64,000 nucleotides of DNA from CBDDBH01 sp965225625 (lineage in GTDB: Bacteria > Pseudomonadota > Gammaproteobacteria > JADZEE01), in assembly GCA_965225625.1 (NCBI GenBank), contig CBDDBH010000021.1, forward strand, positions 62,001 to 126,000, in the 5' to 3' direction. Position 1 is the first letter of the stretch. Each line of letters starts with the position of its first letter. The position numbers were made by a program, and so were the translations under genes. Below the pieces are notes generated by a model. The model saw only the letters and a program-made list of their open reading frames with translations. It searched no databases and was not told the DNA's origin. Below, in pieces: positions 19,204-28,863 of this stretch.

Positions 19204-19296
19204 TGGTCGAGCGAGGCCAATCACAGTTCAAAGACTCAGAAGGTCGGGGTCCTGTCTAACGATGCACTTTCACCAAAAAGCATCACTCTAAGTCTG

Positions 19297-20556
19297 TCAC
19301 CGACGCGGTTTTGCCCTATCTTTTGGAGCGTTGACGTAAGGGCCCAAACGAACAATAAATGCTGACGCAAACACTAGCATTAATGCAGCGCTCCAAAGTG
19401 CCACGCGGTAGGATCCGTATGCGTCGTAACAAGCGCCCATAAGGTAGGTGCCAAGACCATATGCAACTGCAAACACCAATAGCAACAGTCCATAGGTCTT
19501 GCCAAAATCTTCGAAAGGGAAAAATCGGCTGACCAGATAACCCAACACATCCATCTCGGCACCAAGAACGAATCCGACACACAAGACGCCAACGATTAGC
19601 GCGGCATCTGACATACCCATGGACAGGGTCACAATTCCCACACCTGAAAGTAGAAACACTGCTGCAGCCACGGCCGGAGCATAGAAAATATCCATCAAGA
19701 ATCCTGTCGAAACTCGCCCCACTATTGTGGTAAATCCCAACGCAGACGCTGCCGTCGCCGCCTTTGTAATCGACATGCCTTGGTCAGTTAGAAACGGCAC
19801 AACATGCACTGCCACTCCTCCGGTCGCAGTCACCGCGAGCAACAAAGCTATTGAGATCGACCAAAAAACGGCGCGCCGCCACGGCGGGGTAGAACCGTTG
19901 ATGCCGCTGCTCGTAGTCGTGTCGCCAGGGTCTCGTCGGCCAGCATTCGATGAGGTACTGCCGGGAAGTGACTTGGGCCATGGCCCTAAACCGATGCTTA
20001 CAGCTGGTATTGCAAGTGCGACGACCGCAATAGCAAGACCAATAAAGCCTGCGCGCCAACCATAGTGTGTCAAGAGAAATGAAGCGAATGGTGGAATAGC
20101 GATTCCGCCGATTCCCACGCCGGCTGTTCCCAGTCCCAGAGCCAACCCGCGGCGCCGATCGAACCGGATAGCAATTGCCTTCGAATACGACATGGGTGAT
20201 ACCCCGCCACTAACGAGGCCCATAACCGCAAACAGGGCAACGTAGACAAACGCGGATTCCACGCGCGACATCGACGCAAGTAGCGCTGCGAACAACATTA
20301 CTGACCATAGCGTTGGTCGACGGATCCCATAGCGATCGATTACCGAACCAAAGGCAGGCATTACGAGCGCTGCGCTAACCATGAATGCCGCAAACCCAGC
20401 AGAAACCAATCCTCGCGACCAGGCCATCTCCGCCGCAAGATCTTTCATGAATATGCCGAATGCATAGGTGGATATGGCGCCGCTGCCAACTGTGAGTCCG
20501 ACCATCGCCGCAATTACCGCCCACCAGGGATGCATCGCTGACTTTTGCAATCTCAT
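19297..20556 (-). CDS. MFS transporter of the OxlT/monocarboxylate type
   Basis: A 419-residue protein with about twelve hydrophobic segments. The N-terminal helix pattern (SGAISTYAFGIFMKDLAAEMAWSRG) and the second-half block LGAEMDVLGYLVSRFFPFEDFGKTYG are typical of the oxalate:formate/monocarboxylate branch. The same ExD(L/V)xxYLxxRxF block recurs in the 26241 transporter and in the degenerate remnant at 25.8 kb, so three relatives of one subfamily lie within 7 kb. Probable substrate: an organic acid; the exact one is unknown. The start MRLQKSAMHPWW has an alternative at the internal MHPWW. Confidence 0.8.
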   Translation of the reverse strand: MRLQKSAMHPWWAVIAAMVGLTVGSGAISTYAFGIFMKDLAAEMAWSRGLVSAGFAAFMVSAALVMPAFGSVIDRYGIRRPTLWSVMLFAALLASMSRVESAFVYVALFAVMGLVSGGVSPMSYSKAIAIRFDRRRGLALGLGTAGVGIGGIAIPPFASFLLTHYGWRAGFIGLAIAVVALAIPAVSIGLGPWPKSLPGSTSSNAGRRDPGDTTTSSGINGSTPPWRRAVFWSISIALLLAVTATGGVAVHVVPFLTDQGMSITKAATAASALGFTTIVGRVSTGFLMDIFYAPAVAAAVFLLSGVGIVTLSMGMSDAALIVGVLCVGFVLGAEMDVLGYLVSRFFPFEDFGKTYGLLLLVFAVAYGLGTYLMGACYDAYGSYRVALWSAALMLVFASAFIVRLGPYVNAPKDRAKPRR

Positions 20557-20665
20557 GAATTATGTGTGACTCATGGCCGGCCTTCTAACGTGCATATTGC
20601 ACCAAGGCGAAGCACGATGCTTGTGAAATTCGGAAACGGAGCTACCCTTACGTCAGGGGGTTACT

Positions 20666-21175
20666 ATGCGACTGATCTGGGCCGTCGTTACATTATTGCT
20701 GTCAGGCTGTTTTACCATGAATCCGAAAATCGGAATGTCCGCTCCTGAATTTCACAAGCAATGTAAAAACGCTTACTGGAAGGACCCCGAAGTCACGACA
20801 TTCGCGAACGGTGAAGTCATCATGAACTGCAAAGGCGCAGTCCATCCTTACTATTTGTTCCGAGACGAGAGATTAGTCCTCGCCCTTAGCCAACAGCAGG
20901 TTGTTTCTCATTTCGAGCACGAGCAGTGCCTTGAAGACGGTGCCGAGGCAGGCACGGACACCTACACCAGTTGCCGTATGGAGCTTGCTTACGAAAGAGC
21001 TCAGCAGCAAGCTATCCAGCGCCAGTCAGCCAATACTTCGCTACTCAGATATAGTCCCGGGTTTTTAGACAGTAACCAAGCCAGGCCATTCACACCCTTG
21101 AGCACCAAGGTAGATGTCCGAGCGCACTGCAGATCCACACAGCTAGGTAGGTATACGTATTACAGTTGCTTTTAG
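20666..21175 (+). CDS. Hypothetical lipoprotein
   Basis: A 169-residue protein with a short signal helix ending in the lipobox LLLSGC, so the mature N-terminal cysteine (about residue 15) should be lipidated. The mature part is polar with several cysteines (KQCKNAYW, VIMNCKG, EQCLEDG, TYTSCRM, AHCRST) that could pair in disulfides in the periplasm. No family recognised. AGGGGG precedes the ATG by about 6 nt. It is divergent from the MFS gene and has no partner downstream on the same strand. Confidence 0.65.
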   Translation: MRLIWAVVTLLLSGCFTMNPKIGMSAPEFHKQCKNAYWKDPEVTTFANGEVIMNCKGAVHPYYLFRDERLVLALSQQQVVSHFEHEQCLEDGAEAGTDTYTSCRMELAYERAQQQAIQRQSANTSLLRYSPGFLDSNQARPFTPLSTKVDVRAHCRSTQLGRYTYYSCF

Positions 21176-21487
21176 TCTCCGCCAGCCGATCTATCCGCGA
21201 GCACGTGTTGCGGTGGTAGCCCGTTAGATCGGCGAGGGTTTGTGTCGAGCGATCGAATATTCTGACGCTCGGGTCCACAGGCGGGATTTCTATCGGCCGG
21301 CGCATCGAAATCGGCCAAACATTTCAGTTCTCGAATGATCGGAACCACACTTTTCCGGGAAAACGACCGCCCTTGCGAGCACTGATGGGCGAAGGGTAGG
21401 CAGGACCATACTTTAATCCGGTGGAAGAAACGTGGTTAATTTGTACTATCCCAGCGGACAGAGCTTTCACACTCACCGGGCGACCTG
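21176..21487. other. Gene-free stretch
   Basis: Between the convergent lipoprotein and histidine-kinase genes. Short frames on both strands have no ribosome site or convincing composition. I see no repeat and no U-tract terminator. Confidence 0.5.
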
Positions 21488-23257
21488 TCACGCAACCTTG
21501 CCAACCACGGTGAACCCGCATTCGACAGAAACCGTCGTACCTTCATCAGGCTCACTATTGACGGTGAGGGTTCCTTCCATGAGATCAACCAAACGTTTTG
21601 TGATGGTTAAGCCCAGCCCACTGCCACCGTATTTACGTGTTGTCGAGGCATCTGCCTGAGAAAAAGATTCAAAGATACTGTCTAACTTGTCCGGCGGGAT
21701 TCCAATGCCTGTGTCGGAAATGGTAAAGAGAATGTTCGCCGTATCGCCACTACCCGAAGCAGTTTCAACGACAAGCGAGACTTCACCTTCGGAAGTAAAT
21801 TTCACCGCGTTGCTCAGCAGATTCGCCAGGACTTGGCGAAGCCTCATAGGATCTGAGCTAACAATCAGGCATGCCTCGGGCGATACGTCGCACCGAAAAT
21901 CAATCCCCTTACTTCTGGCAGTTGACTCATGCGACGATACCGCTTTGTTAATCAAGGCGACAAGATCAACGTCGACCTCTTCAAGTGTCAGCTGGTTGCT
22001 TTCTATCTTGGAAAAATCGAGGACATCATTGATGATCTCAAGCAGATCGGAGCCAGAGGATTCAATGACGTCAAGATAATGAGATTGTTTTTCGTTTAGT
22101 TTGGTATTCCGAAGTATCTGGACCATGCCTAGAACGCCATTCAAGGGGGTACGGATCTCATGACTCATCATGGCCAAAAATGTGCTCTTGGCCTCGCTCG
22201 CTACCTCGGCAGCGTCTTTGCTGGAAACCAGCTCTCGCTGTGTGGCTTCAATTTCATCAGCCATCTGGTTGAAGCTACTTGCGAGCTTTCCAATTTCATC
22301 TTGTGAATACTGGGCCACTCGAACGTCGATGTTTCCTGCGCCAAAGCCGCGAGTAGCTGTGATCAGTGCTCGTATTGGGTTGCTGATTCGAGCGGACAAC
22401 CAGAGGCTTGCAATTGTGCCGATAGCAAGAGCCGATGACGCCAGGATACCAATCATCCAGAAAATTCGATTACGCGTGGCAGGAAGCAGATCAGCTGAAC
22501 GATAAAGAACCAACGTGCCATGGCTACCCAGCGTCTTTGCCAGGACCAGGAATTCACCGAGTTGTGTGTTTACGGGTAATATCCGATCACTTGGATCATG
22601 TCCCTGCAGATGACGGCTAAACTCCATCACAAGTCCCGAGTGTTCCGGATTGTGGGATGAACTGACGGCGGTGTTGTTCTCTGTGACCAAACCAACTTCA
22701 ACGCCAGTCACGATTTTGAATTGCTGCAATGTCGATTGGCTGCTCAGACGCTCGAGAAGGGTGACAGCTCCCACAAGCTGCTGACCGCTGAACGCCGGGA
22801 CGATTGCAACCTGCCAAAGGTTGCCGCCCGTTACAATCGTATCGTAGATGCGATCTCCCTCGAATACTTTACCAAGTAAAGGGGTCAGCGCTGACATTTC
22901 GATGAGGCAGGATTCACTGGTCGAATGTACTTCGTTTCTTGCCGCAACGACGATGCAGGTAGGGGCAACAATCTGTGAAACCGTAGCGTCGAGCGTTCGT
23001 GCGTTGAGGTCTGGTATGGATAAAACAGCCTTCAGGTAAGGTGTCTCTGCGATGGCCTCTGCGCTGAACAGGGACTCCTTCGTTCGGGCCTGTGTGTATC
23101 GATCGAACGCTGTACTTGCTTGCCTGACATTTACCCTGATCTCTGCTTTACCAGTTTGTCTGAGTAGCTCGATTGTCGTTAGCCCCACAATCACGGTGAA
23201 GACGACAACGACACTCATCATGACGAGAAAAGTTTTCAGCCTTATGGAGAAATTCAT
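21488..23257 (-). CDS. Membrane sensor histidine kinase (HAMP-HisKA-HATPase)
   Basis: A 589-residue kinase. Helix 1 is at about 9-31, a ~240-residue periplasmic sensor domain follows, helix 2 at about 268-290, then a HAMP linker (ARISNPIRALITATRGFGAGN) and the HisKA dimerisation helix with the phosphoacceptor H366 in MMSHEIRTPLNG. The ATPase domain has the N box (NLLSNAVKF), G1 (DTGIGIPPD) and G2 (GSGLGLTITK). No receiver or HPt domain is attached and no response-regulator gene is adjacent, so it is an orphan. It is divergent from the cupredoxin gene, which with the porin could be its target; that link is inference from position only. Confidence 0.9.
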   Translation of the reverse strand: MNFSIRLKTFLVMMSVVVVFTVIVGLTTIELLRQTGKAEIRVNVRQASTAFDRYTQARTKESLFSAEAIAETPYLKAVLSIPDLNARTLDATVSQIVAPTCIVVAARNEVHSTSESCLIEMSALTPLLGKVFEGDRIYDTIVTGGNLWQVAIVPAFSGQQLVGAVTLLERLSSQSTLQQFKIVTGVEVGLVTENNTAVSSSHNPEHSGLVMEFSRHLQGHDPSDRILPVNTQLGEFLVLAKTLGSHGTLVLYRSADLLPATRNRIFWMIGILASSALAIGTIASLWLSARISNPIRALITATRGFGAGNIDVRVAQYSQDEIGKLASSFNQMADEIEATQRELVSSKDAAEVASEAKSTFLAMMSHEIRTPLNGVLGMVQILRNTKLNEKQSHYLDVIESSGSDLLEIINDVLDFSKIESNQLTLEEVDVDLVALINKAVSSHESTARSKGIDFRCDVSPEACLIVSSDPMRLRQVLANLLSNAVKFTSEGEVSLVVETASGSGDTANILFTISDTGIGIPPDKLDSIFESFSQADASTTRKYGGSGLGLTITKRLVDLMEGTLTVNSEPDEGTTVSVECGFTVVGKVA

Positions 23258-23367
23258 TGTATGACCGGTCTATTGAAAGTGAAGTAGACCAACAGACGTA
23301 TTTTGTGCACTCCACATTCCTTCGTGGGACAATAACACTTTATCGTCGATTCTGGGCCGATCTTATT

Positions 23368-24069
23368 ATGATGAGCGAACCGTTAATAAGGTGTGCAACA
23401 GCAGTGATTGCCAGGTTCAGGCCAGCAGTGTCGCTGATCTGTTGCATGCTTTCCTTTGTTGCCCACGCGGACAACGCTGTTCGGGGAGAGATTGTACTCA
23501 TCGGCCACAATGGTAACCTGGTAGCCGACAGGGGCAATGTTGTCGTTTTCATCGATGGGCTAGTCGATGAAGTACCCCCAACAAGTCGGGATGTGCCGAA
23601 GATAACCCACATGGGCCGCGAGTTTGCACCGCGTGTCCTGCCGCTTGAGGTGGGTGGAACCGTAGAGTTCTTCAACGATGACAATATCTATCACAATGTA
23701 TTTTCGCTTTCACGGGCCAAGCCGTTTGACCTCGGCATATACCCTGAAGGCACCTCGAAGATTGTCCGATTCGAGAATACAGGACTGGTAAAACTTTACT
23801 GCAATATCCATCCCAATATGGTTGCCAACATTCTGGTGCTCAATAACCGGCTTTATGATGTTACTGAACCAGACGGTGTATTTCGGATCGAAGATGTTCC
23901 CAGCGGCGATGTGACCCTGCGCATATGGCATGAATTTGCTGAAAACCAGTCATACGATCTGTCACTCGATGGCGGAGAGACAGAAATACTCAGCATCGAA
24001 GTACACGAAACGCTGAGGCAGAAAAAACATCCCAACAAGTTTGGCAAACCCTACAAGCGCAAGTACTAA
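23368..24069 (+). CDS. Secreted cupredoxin-like (plastocyanin/methylamine-utilisation type) protein
   Basis: From the ATG at 23368 the product is 233 residues, beginning with a signal peptide that ends near VAHA. A type 1 copper site is visible: the first His in NIYHNVFS, then Cys, His and Met in YCNIHPNM. After the cupredoxin domain comes a short carboxypeptidase-regulatory-like beta domain (DGVFRIEDVPSGDVTLRIW). The open frame extends upstream to 23257, but that part overlaps the divergent kinase start and lacks signal-peptide character. Likely a periplasmic electron carrier. Its stop overlaps the convergent porin stop by 4 bp. Confidence 0.8.
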   Translation: MMSEPLIRCATAVIARFRPAVSLICCMLSFVAHADNAVRGEIVLIGHNGNLVADRGNVVVFIDGLVDEVPPTSRDVPKITHMGREFAPRVLPLEVGGTVEFFNDDNIYHNVFSLSRAKPFDLGIYPEGTSKIVRFENTGLVKLYCNIHPNMVANILVLNNRLYDVTEPDGVFRIEDVPSGDVTLRIWHEFAENQSYDLSLDGGETEILSIEVHETLRQKKHPNKFGKPYKRKY

Positions 24070-25541
24070 AACCCGACGGCTGCTTCAAAGCCAACGAAGT
24101 TTCTGTTGTCATTAATTATGATGGGGGATCCGTCGATAACATCCAGCCAGTCTTTACCCACTTCAAACTTCGCACGCAGACGAGGATTCGGCATCCAGCC
24201 AATACCGATGCCCAGACGACGCAGGCGTTTGGCGTCATAGCCTGCTGAAACAAGGCCCTTCGCAAAGATCTTTCCGCCGAAAAGATATCCCTGATTGTCA
24301 TCGTACGTACCAATTTCACTGTAACGCAACACGGTATACCAGTGTCTATTTATCTGCAGGTAAGGCTCAACTGAAAACCATATGAAATCCCGATCAAATG
24401 CGGAGTCAGAATCATCCACTCTGGCTGCGCCCAAGGTCAGGGCGACATAGGCATCCCTTCCTCCCAGCGAAAAATCATACCTGCCATCAATTTCCAAAAG
24501 ATCAGTCCCGATTTCCTCGCTGCTGCTATCGCCCAGAGATGAAGTGAAGGAATCGCGGGAACCTAGATCTTCTCCAACAGGCATGGGGTGAGCGCCCCCG
24601 AACGCAATTGCGCTTTCAGGTGTATCGCCACTGTGCATATAGCTCGCGCTGAGATAAAGAGGCTCCGTGGGATTGCCGTAAATTTTCAGATTGATGGCTT
24701 TTTCCGAATTTTTGTCGCGGCTGCGCTGATTGGTGCCGTCGGTTACGGCTGCTATCCAGTTCACACCACGCCATTGGCTGTAGAGCAGCAACCCTTCATC
24801 CCAGCCATAGGCATACATTGCGGAACTTGTTATCAAAGGGTTGTCAATCGCATCCTGCCACAGATACTCCTCGCCGAAAGGCAGATCAATTCGACCGACT
24901 TTCAAGCCGAGTTGTTGCCTCCCCAATGGGATGTCACGCACGTGGAGGTAGGCTTCGCCAGTGTTAGCTGCCGCATCCCTGGCATCTATACCCAACCGGT
25001 TAATCTGAAATTCCAGAAAATAGCTGATGTTTTCCCAAACGCTGCCTTCAATAAACAGACTCGATTCCTTAACTTCAAAGGATCCATGTTCCCGGGATCC
25101 CGCCGAGCCTGTGTCGTAGTATCCAATGGAGCCAAATCCGGTAATGTCCAGGTTCTGAAACCAGGGATTGGAAAGCACGTGGTAGGAAGTTTCGCTCTGG
25201 ATTGAAGCTTGCTCATGAGGGCGCAGATCAACGAATTCGACGTTGCTGCTTGAATCCGACAGGACAGTCTCGTAGTCCTCTCTGGTGCTGTTACTTGCCA
25301 CCGTTGTGAGAGGCTTGGCATTTTTGCCTTGAATGGCGGCCAGTTGGGATTTTAGTTCCCCATTCTCTTTCTTCTGACGGCTTTGCTCAACCAGAACCTG
25401 TTGCAACTGCTGTTGTACCATTTGCAGTTGTTCGACGATTTGATCCAGGCGATTTCGGGCAAGGTCTGTCTCATGGTCTGCACCGTACGCTGGCATACAA
25501 AACATTAATGCCAGCGGCACAATGAGGGTCTTCTTTTTCAT
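24066..25541 (-). CDS. Phosphate-selective porin-like outer-membrane protein with N-terminal coiled coil
   Basis: A 491-residue protein. A signal peptide ends at AYGA, a Gln/Leu-rich coiled coil spans about 30-80 (QLQMVQQQLQQVLVEQ), then a barrel follows with alternating strands and the closing sequence FVGFEAAVGF ending in Phe, the C-terminal aromatic signature for outer-membrane insertion. The barrel resembles the OprO/OprP-type porin family. The true ligand is unclear. It ends against the cupredoxin gene and faces it convergently, with the sensor kinase beyond. Confidence 0.8.
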   Translation of the reverse strand: MKKKTLIVPLALMFCMPAYGADHETDLARNRLDQIVEQLQMVQQQLQQVLVEQSRQKKENGELKSQLAAIQGKNAKPLTTVASNSTREDYETVLSDSSSNVEFVDLRPHEQASIQSETSYHVLSNPWFQNLDITGFGSIGYYDTGSAGSREHGSFEVKESSLFIEGSVWENISYFLEFQINRLGIDARDAAANTGEAYLHVRDIPLGRQQLGLKVGRIDLPFGEEYLWQDAIDNPLITSSAMYAYGWDEGLLLYSQWRGVNWIAAVTDGTNQRSRDKNSEKAINLKIYGNPTEPLYLSASYMHSGDTPESAIAFGGAHPMPVGEDLGSRDSFTSSLGDSSSEEIGTDLLEIDGRYDFSLGGRDAYVALTLGAARVDDSDSAFDRDFIWFSVEPYLQINRHWYTVLRYSEIGTYDDNQGYLFGGKIFAKGLVSAGYDAKRLRRLGIGIGWMPNPRLRAKFEVGKDWLDVIDGSPIIINDNRNFVGFEAAVGF

Positions 25542-25783
25542 GGCAAGTTCTCCGACCTAGACGAATTTTTTATATTTGTGTAATGAGGCGTGCAGAAAAG
25601 GGCGATAGATGATACTACGACCCCATTAAAAATAGTGACATCAACGGTTTTTTGATGCATCACGATGTCGATGCGCGGGCTGACGATTTTATGACCTAAC
25701 GATGCTCGACGGGATCGCGGAAATGGGCGTTAATTCGTCCTATACGCTTGTTGTACTTGAGTACCAACATCCAACTCATGTAG

Positions 25784-25970
25784 CTCACGGTGCTGCTCGT
25801 CGGGCTGGGCTTTCGCGCTGAATCAGATATCATCGCTTACATGGTTAGGCGTTGCTTCGGTTTGCTGCACATCTGCAAGATCTATGGCTACTTTTACGCC
25901 ATCTACAACCGCTGCACGGTTTGTTCCACTCTAGGTGCTGGCGGATACGAACACGCCGGGAATCATTCGC
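25784..25970 (+). pseudogene. Remnant of an MFS transporter C-terminal part
   Basis: The plus-strand frame reads GFRAESDIIAYMVRRCFGLL then KIYGYFYAIYN, matching the block GAENDLLAYLAARYFGLR and SAYGLLFAAF of the intact transporter beginning 450 bp downstream. No transporter N-terminal part precedes it, and the helices are broken by charged and Cys residues. This looks like decayed sequence of the same transporter subfamily, possibly left by a tandem duplication or rearrangement. Confidence 0.55.
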
Positions 25971-25994
25971 GAGCGTGCCACCGGTACGGCATAG

Positions 25995-26168
25995 CCGGGT
26001 TTGGCTCATCTCGACGTCATATTCGATACACTGATCGTGTGCGGAGACGATCAATTGGTGGTGAGGGACAGAAAGTTACTGCTTCTTGAAGACGAGAAAA
26101 TGAAAGAAGCCGCCAGAAAATACGGCGATCGGAAGCGGATTCTGGCTCAAAACGCCCTCACCTGGTGA
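25995..26168 (+). pseudogene. Remnant of an amidohydrolase-like C terminus
   Basis: In the frame ending at TGA 26166-26168 the sequence reads HLDVIFDTLIVCGDDQLVVR followed by DRKLLLLEDEKMKEAARKYG. This resembles the closing strand and helix of SAH-deaminase/atrazine-hydrolase-type amidohydrolases (Val-rich strand, VxDxKLLTLDEEK helix). Upstream in the same frame is a TAG at 25992, and no metal-binding HxH part is present. The family call is tentative. Confidence 0.35.
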
Positions 26169-26240
26169 GGTCCCGGCCACCGAGCATTCTGATGGATGGC
26201 GTTTCCGGATAGATCTATTGCCGACCAAGAGTTAACAATA

Positions 26241-27521
26241 ATGAGCGAGCAACAGGAGGGACGTCCCAAGGGCATATTTTTCGGCTGGTATGTCGTCGGC
26301 GCGTCGATGGTTTGCATGTCGACAGGTCCTGGCCCGTTTGCTTTTGCGGCGCTCGGGATTTTCATGCTGCCGTTTACGCAGGAATTCGGCTGGGACCGGG
26401 CCGAGATTAGCTTTTGTTCCTTCGTTCTGGTCGCTTCGACCGCCATCACGATTCCCTTTATCGGGCGTATCGTAGATCGGTTAGGAGCGCGCTTTGTGCT
26501 GATGCCGTCACTGGTCTTCATGGCGGTGTGTCTGGCTGCCATACCGCTGTGGGTCAGTGAGCTTTGGCATCTTATGTTGATCTTTCTGTTCATCGGGACC
26601 CTGGCTGCCGGTACCAACAGTGTGCCCTATATGCCGGTGTTGTCTGCCTGGTTTTATAAAAAACGGGGGCTCGCGATCGGCCTTACCCTCTCGGGAGTAG
26701 GTTTCGGCTATTTCTATATGCCGCTCATTGTGCAGTACCTTATCGACAATTCCGGCTGGCGCTCAGGATACTTCGCGTTGAGCAGTATTGTCGTTTTCAT
26801 TGCACTGCCGCTGGCGTTCATTTTCGTGAGGGAATCGCCCGCGGAAATGGGTCTGAAACCCGACGGCATCGAACAGGGCGAGCCGCCCAAAGCAACGAAA
26901 AGGGACGTGGGGTATACCAGCTCCGAGGTCCTCAGGCGCCGGGAGTTCTGGATGCTGTCGCTGGTGTTCGTCACTTTGACTTTCGTGCTGAACGGGATGC
27001 TGGCACATCTTGTGCCGATGCTGTCAGATCGTGGCATGGATACCTCACATGCCGCGTGGATTGCAGCTTTGGAAGGCCTGGTACTGATGATCAGTCGACC
27101 CTTGATTGGAGTTCTGCTCGATCGATTCTTTGCGCCGTATGTGGCAATCGTGTGCTTCAGTCTTTCGGCCTTGGGGACCGCTCTTTTCGCTCTGGGTGCC
27201 GTCGATGCGACGGCTGTCGCAGCTGTGGTGTTGATCGGAATCAGTCTCGGCGCAGAGAACGACCTGCTGGCGTATCTCGCCGCCCGTTATTTCGGTCTTC
27301 GGGCATTCGGCAGCGCCTATGGTCTTCTGTTCGCCGCTTTTCTCGTTGGCACCGCGCTCGGGCCCTGGGTGTTCGGTATCGCCTACGAAAGAACCGGCTC
27401 CTACGTCGGGATCCTGACGATAGGCGTAGCGCTCAATATTGTGGCGGTGCTGCTGACGGCCTTACTGGGTCCTTTTCCAGATTGGGAAAAAGCCGAACCT
27501 GAAAGTGCGACAGACAGCTAA
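26241..27521 (+). CDS. MFS transporter of the OxlT/monocarboxylate type
   Basis: From MSEQQEGRPKG the product is 426 residues with about twelve membrane helices. AAGAG lies 8 nt upstream, and the longer frame from 26196 adds only a polar stretch. The block GAENDLLAYLAARYFGLRAFGSAYG in the second half places it with the 19.3-20.6 kb carrier in the oxalate/monocarboxylate branch. The convergent neighbour encodes a dihydroxyphthalate-decarboxylase-like protein, so import of an aromatic acid is a reasonable guess but nothing in the sequence proves it. Confidence 0.8.
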   Translation: MSEQQEGRPKGIFFGWYVVGASMVCMSTGPGPFAFAALGIFMLPFTQEFGWDRAEISFCSFVLVASTAITIPFIGRIVDRLGARFVLMPSLVFMAVCLAAIPLWVSELWHLMLIFLFIGTLAAGTNSVPYMPVLSAWFYKKRGLAIGLTLSGVGFGYFYMPLIVQYLIDNSGWRSGYFALSSIVVFIALPLAFIFVRESPAEMGLKPDGIEQGEPPKATKRDVGYTSSEVLRRREFWMLSLVFVTLTFVLNGMLAHLVPMLSDRGMDTSHAAWIAALEGLVLMISRPLIGVLLDRFFAPYVAIVCFSLSALGTALFALGAVDATAVAAVVLIGISLGAENDLLAYLAARYFGLRAFGSAYGLLFAAFLVGTALGPWVFGIAYERTGSYVGILTIGVALNIVAVLLTALLGPFPDWEKAEPESATDS

Positions 27522-27600
27522 ATATTAAGCTATATCTCCGCTGGCCTTAGGGCTATACGCTCAAGCTCTCCGAGTATAGCTAATGTCCTCATTTGGTTTG

Positions 27601-28611
27601 TCAAGCAGAGGGTAATCCTCGTCCTGGAAAGACGTCCAAGGTCTCTGGGGCGAATAGCTCTTCCACGCTCATCTTGCGGTGCGTCAGGCCCTGCTCGAAA
27701 GAGTATTGGGTGAGGGCCTCAATGGTAACCCGGTCATTCTCGACCCCATAGGGCCACAGATCCCCACCAAAAAATTCCCACTCGGCTTCAAGCTCGGCGT
27801 TCCACCAGGGTAAGGTGTAACGCCCAGTGCCTTCGTGTAGTTGCGCAGTGCAGAGGTCCTTGGCTCGACAAAAGGCCTTGTACAGGCTTTGGGCTACCCA
27901 CGGATGTCTATCGTAGATCTCCCTCTTTATACATACGGTGTGCATAATGGGGAAGATCTTGGTTCGCTTGTAGTAGTCCATCTCCACCGCCTTGTAGCTC
28001 GCAAACAGGCGTGCCACATTAGGTGAGCCTTGGCGCAACCCATCTGGGGCCTCAGGCGAAATCAAGGCGTCCAGTTCCCCACTTTCCAACATACCGTCTA
28101 AGGTTTTCCCACTGGGGATATGCTCCAGGCGAATGTTGGGAGGCAGATTCAACTCCACCCGCTCTTCAGCGCCCGCGGGTTTTTTTTGGCCTCCACGAAA
28201 CCAAAGAATCTTCTCGAGAGGAACACTGTATTCATGCTGTAGATGTCCGCGAACCCACAAAGCGGCTGTCATTGAATACTCTGGGGTCCCTACTTTCTTT
28301 CCGATCAGGTCTTCAGGCTTGGTGATTCCAGACATGGTGTTTATGAAGATAGCGTTGTGTCTGAAAACACGCGAAGGGAAAACGGGAATGGCGATAAAGG
28401 GCTGGGGTTGGCGTTCCCTGGTAATGAGGTAACCGGACATCGACATCTCGCAGACATCGAATTCGCCGTGACGTAGGCTACGCCAGAAGATCTCGGGCAC
28501 ATGCATGTTGATGAAGTTAAGGTCGATCCCTTCCGGTTGTACTGTCCCATCCATCAGTGCGCGTGTCCGGTCGTAGTCGCGGCAGGCCAGCGTGAGGAAT
28601 AGCTTCGACAT
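27601..28611 (-). CDS. 4,5-dihydroxyphthalate decarboxylase-like protein
   Basis: A 336-residue soluble protein beginning MSKLFLTLACRDYDRTRALM, with GTVQPEGIDLNF next. This opening and the FDVCEMSMSGYLI and GKKVGTPEYSMTAALWVRG blocks are characteristic of the phthalate-pathway decarboxylase family, which shares the periplasmic-binding-protein type 2 fold but lacks a signal peptide. The characterised members decarboxylate 4,5-dihydroxyphthalate to protocatechuate. Many homologues are annotated as ABC substrate-binding proteins. GGAGATGT lies upstream of the ATG. No phthalate dioxygenase gene is in the window, so the substrate may be a different aromatic acid. Confidence 0.75.
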   Translation of the reverse strand: MSKLFLTLACRDYDRTRALMDGTVQPEGIDLNFINMHVPEIFWRSLRHGEFDVCEMSMSGYLITRERQPQPFIAIPVFPSRVFRHNAIFINTMSGITKPEDLIGKKVGTPEYSMTAALWVRGHLQHEYSVPLEKILWFRGGQKKPAGAEERVELNLPPNIRLEHIPSGKTLDGMLESGELDALISPEAPDGLRQGSPNVARLFASYKAVEMDYYKRTKIFPIMHTVCIKREIYDRHPWVAQSLYKAFCRAKDLCTAQLHEGTGRYTLPWWNAELEAEWEFFGGDLWPYGVENDRVTIEALTQYSFEQGLTHRKMSVEELFAPETLDVFPGRGLPSA

Positions 28612-28863
28612 GAGGACATCTCCTTCTTAAAATGAGGCTACTATATCCGATGGATGGACTAAGTAGCTGATCGTAAATATGCTAAATATCGTAGACTTGT
28701 AACCCCGCCTAGCACCAGGAAACAAACATCAGCTCACCCATGAGTAGCGGGTTGCAGGGCGTAATCGATCAACGACGGTAAGGTCTGTGCTGAATCGAAT
28801 AACCACGAAGCGGCCGGTTTGTCGAATGCTCTAGCGAGCCACTCCAACCAAGGAACGCTAAAC

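Noticed and set aside
24588..25205. 205-residue plus-strand ORF inside the porin gene
   Set aside because: Antisense to a well-supported outer-membrane protein; no ribosome site or family features.
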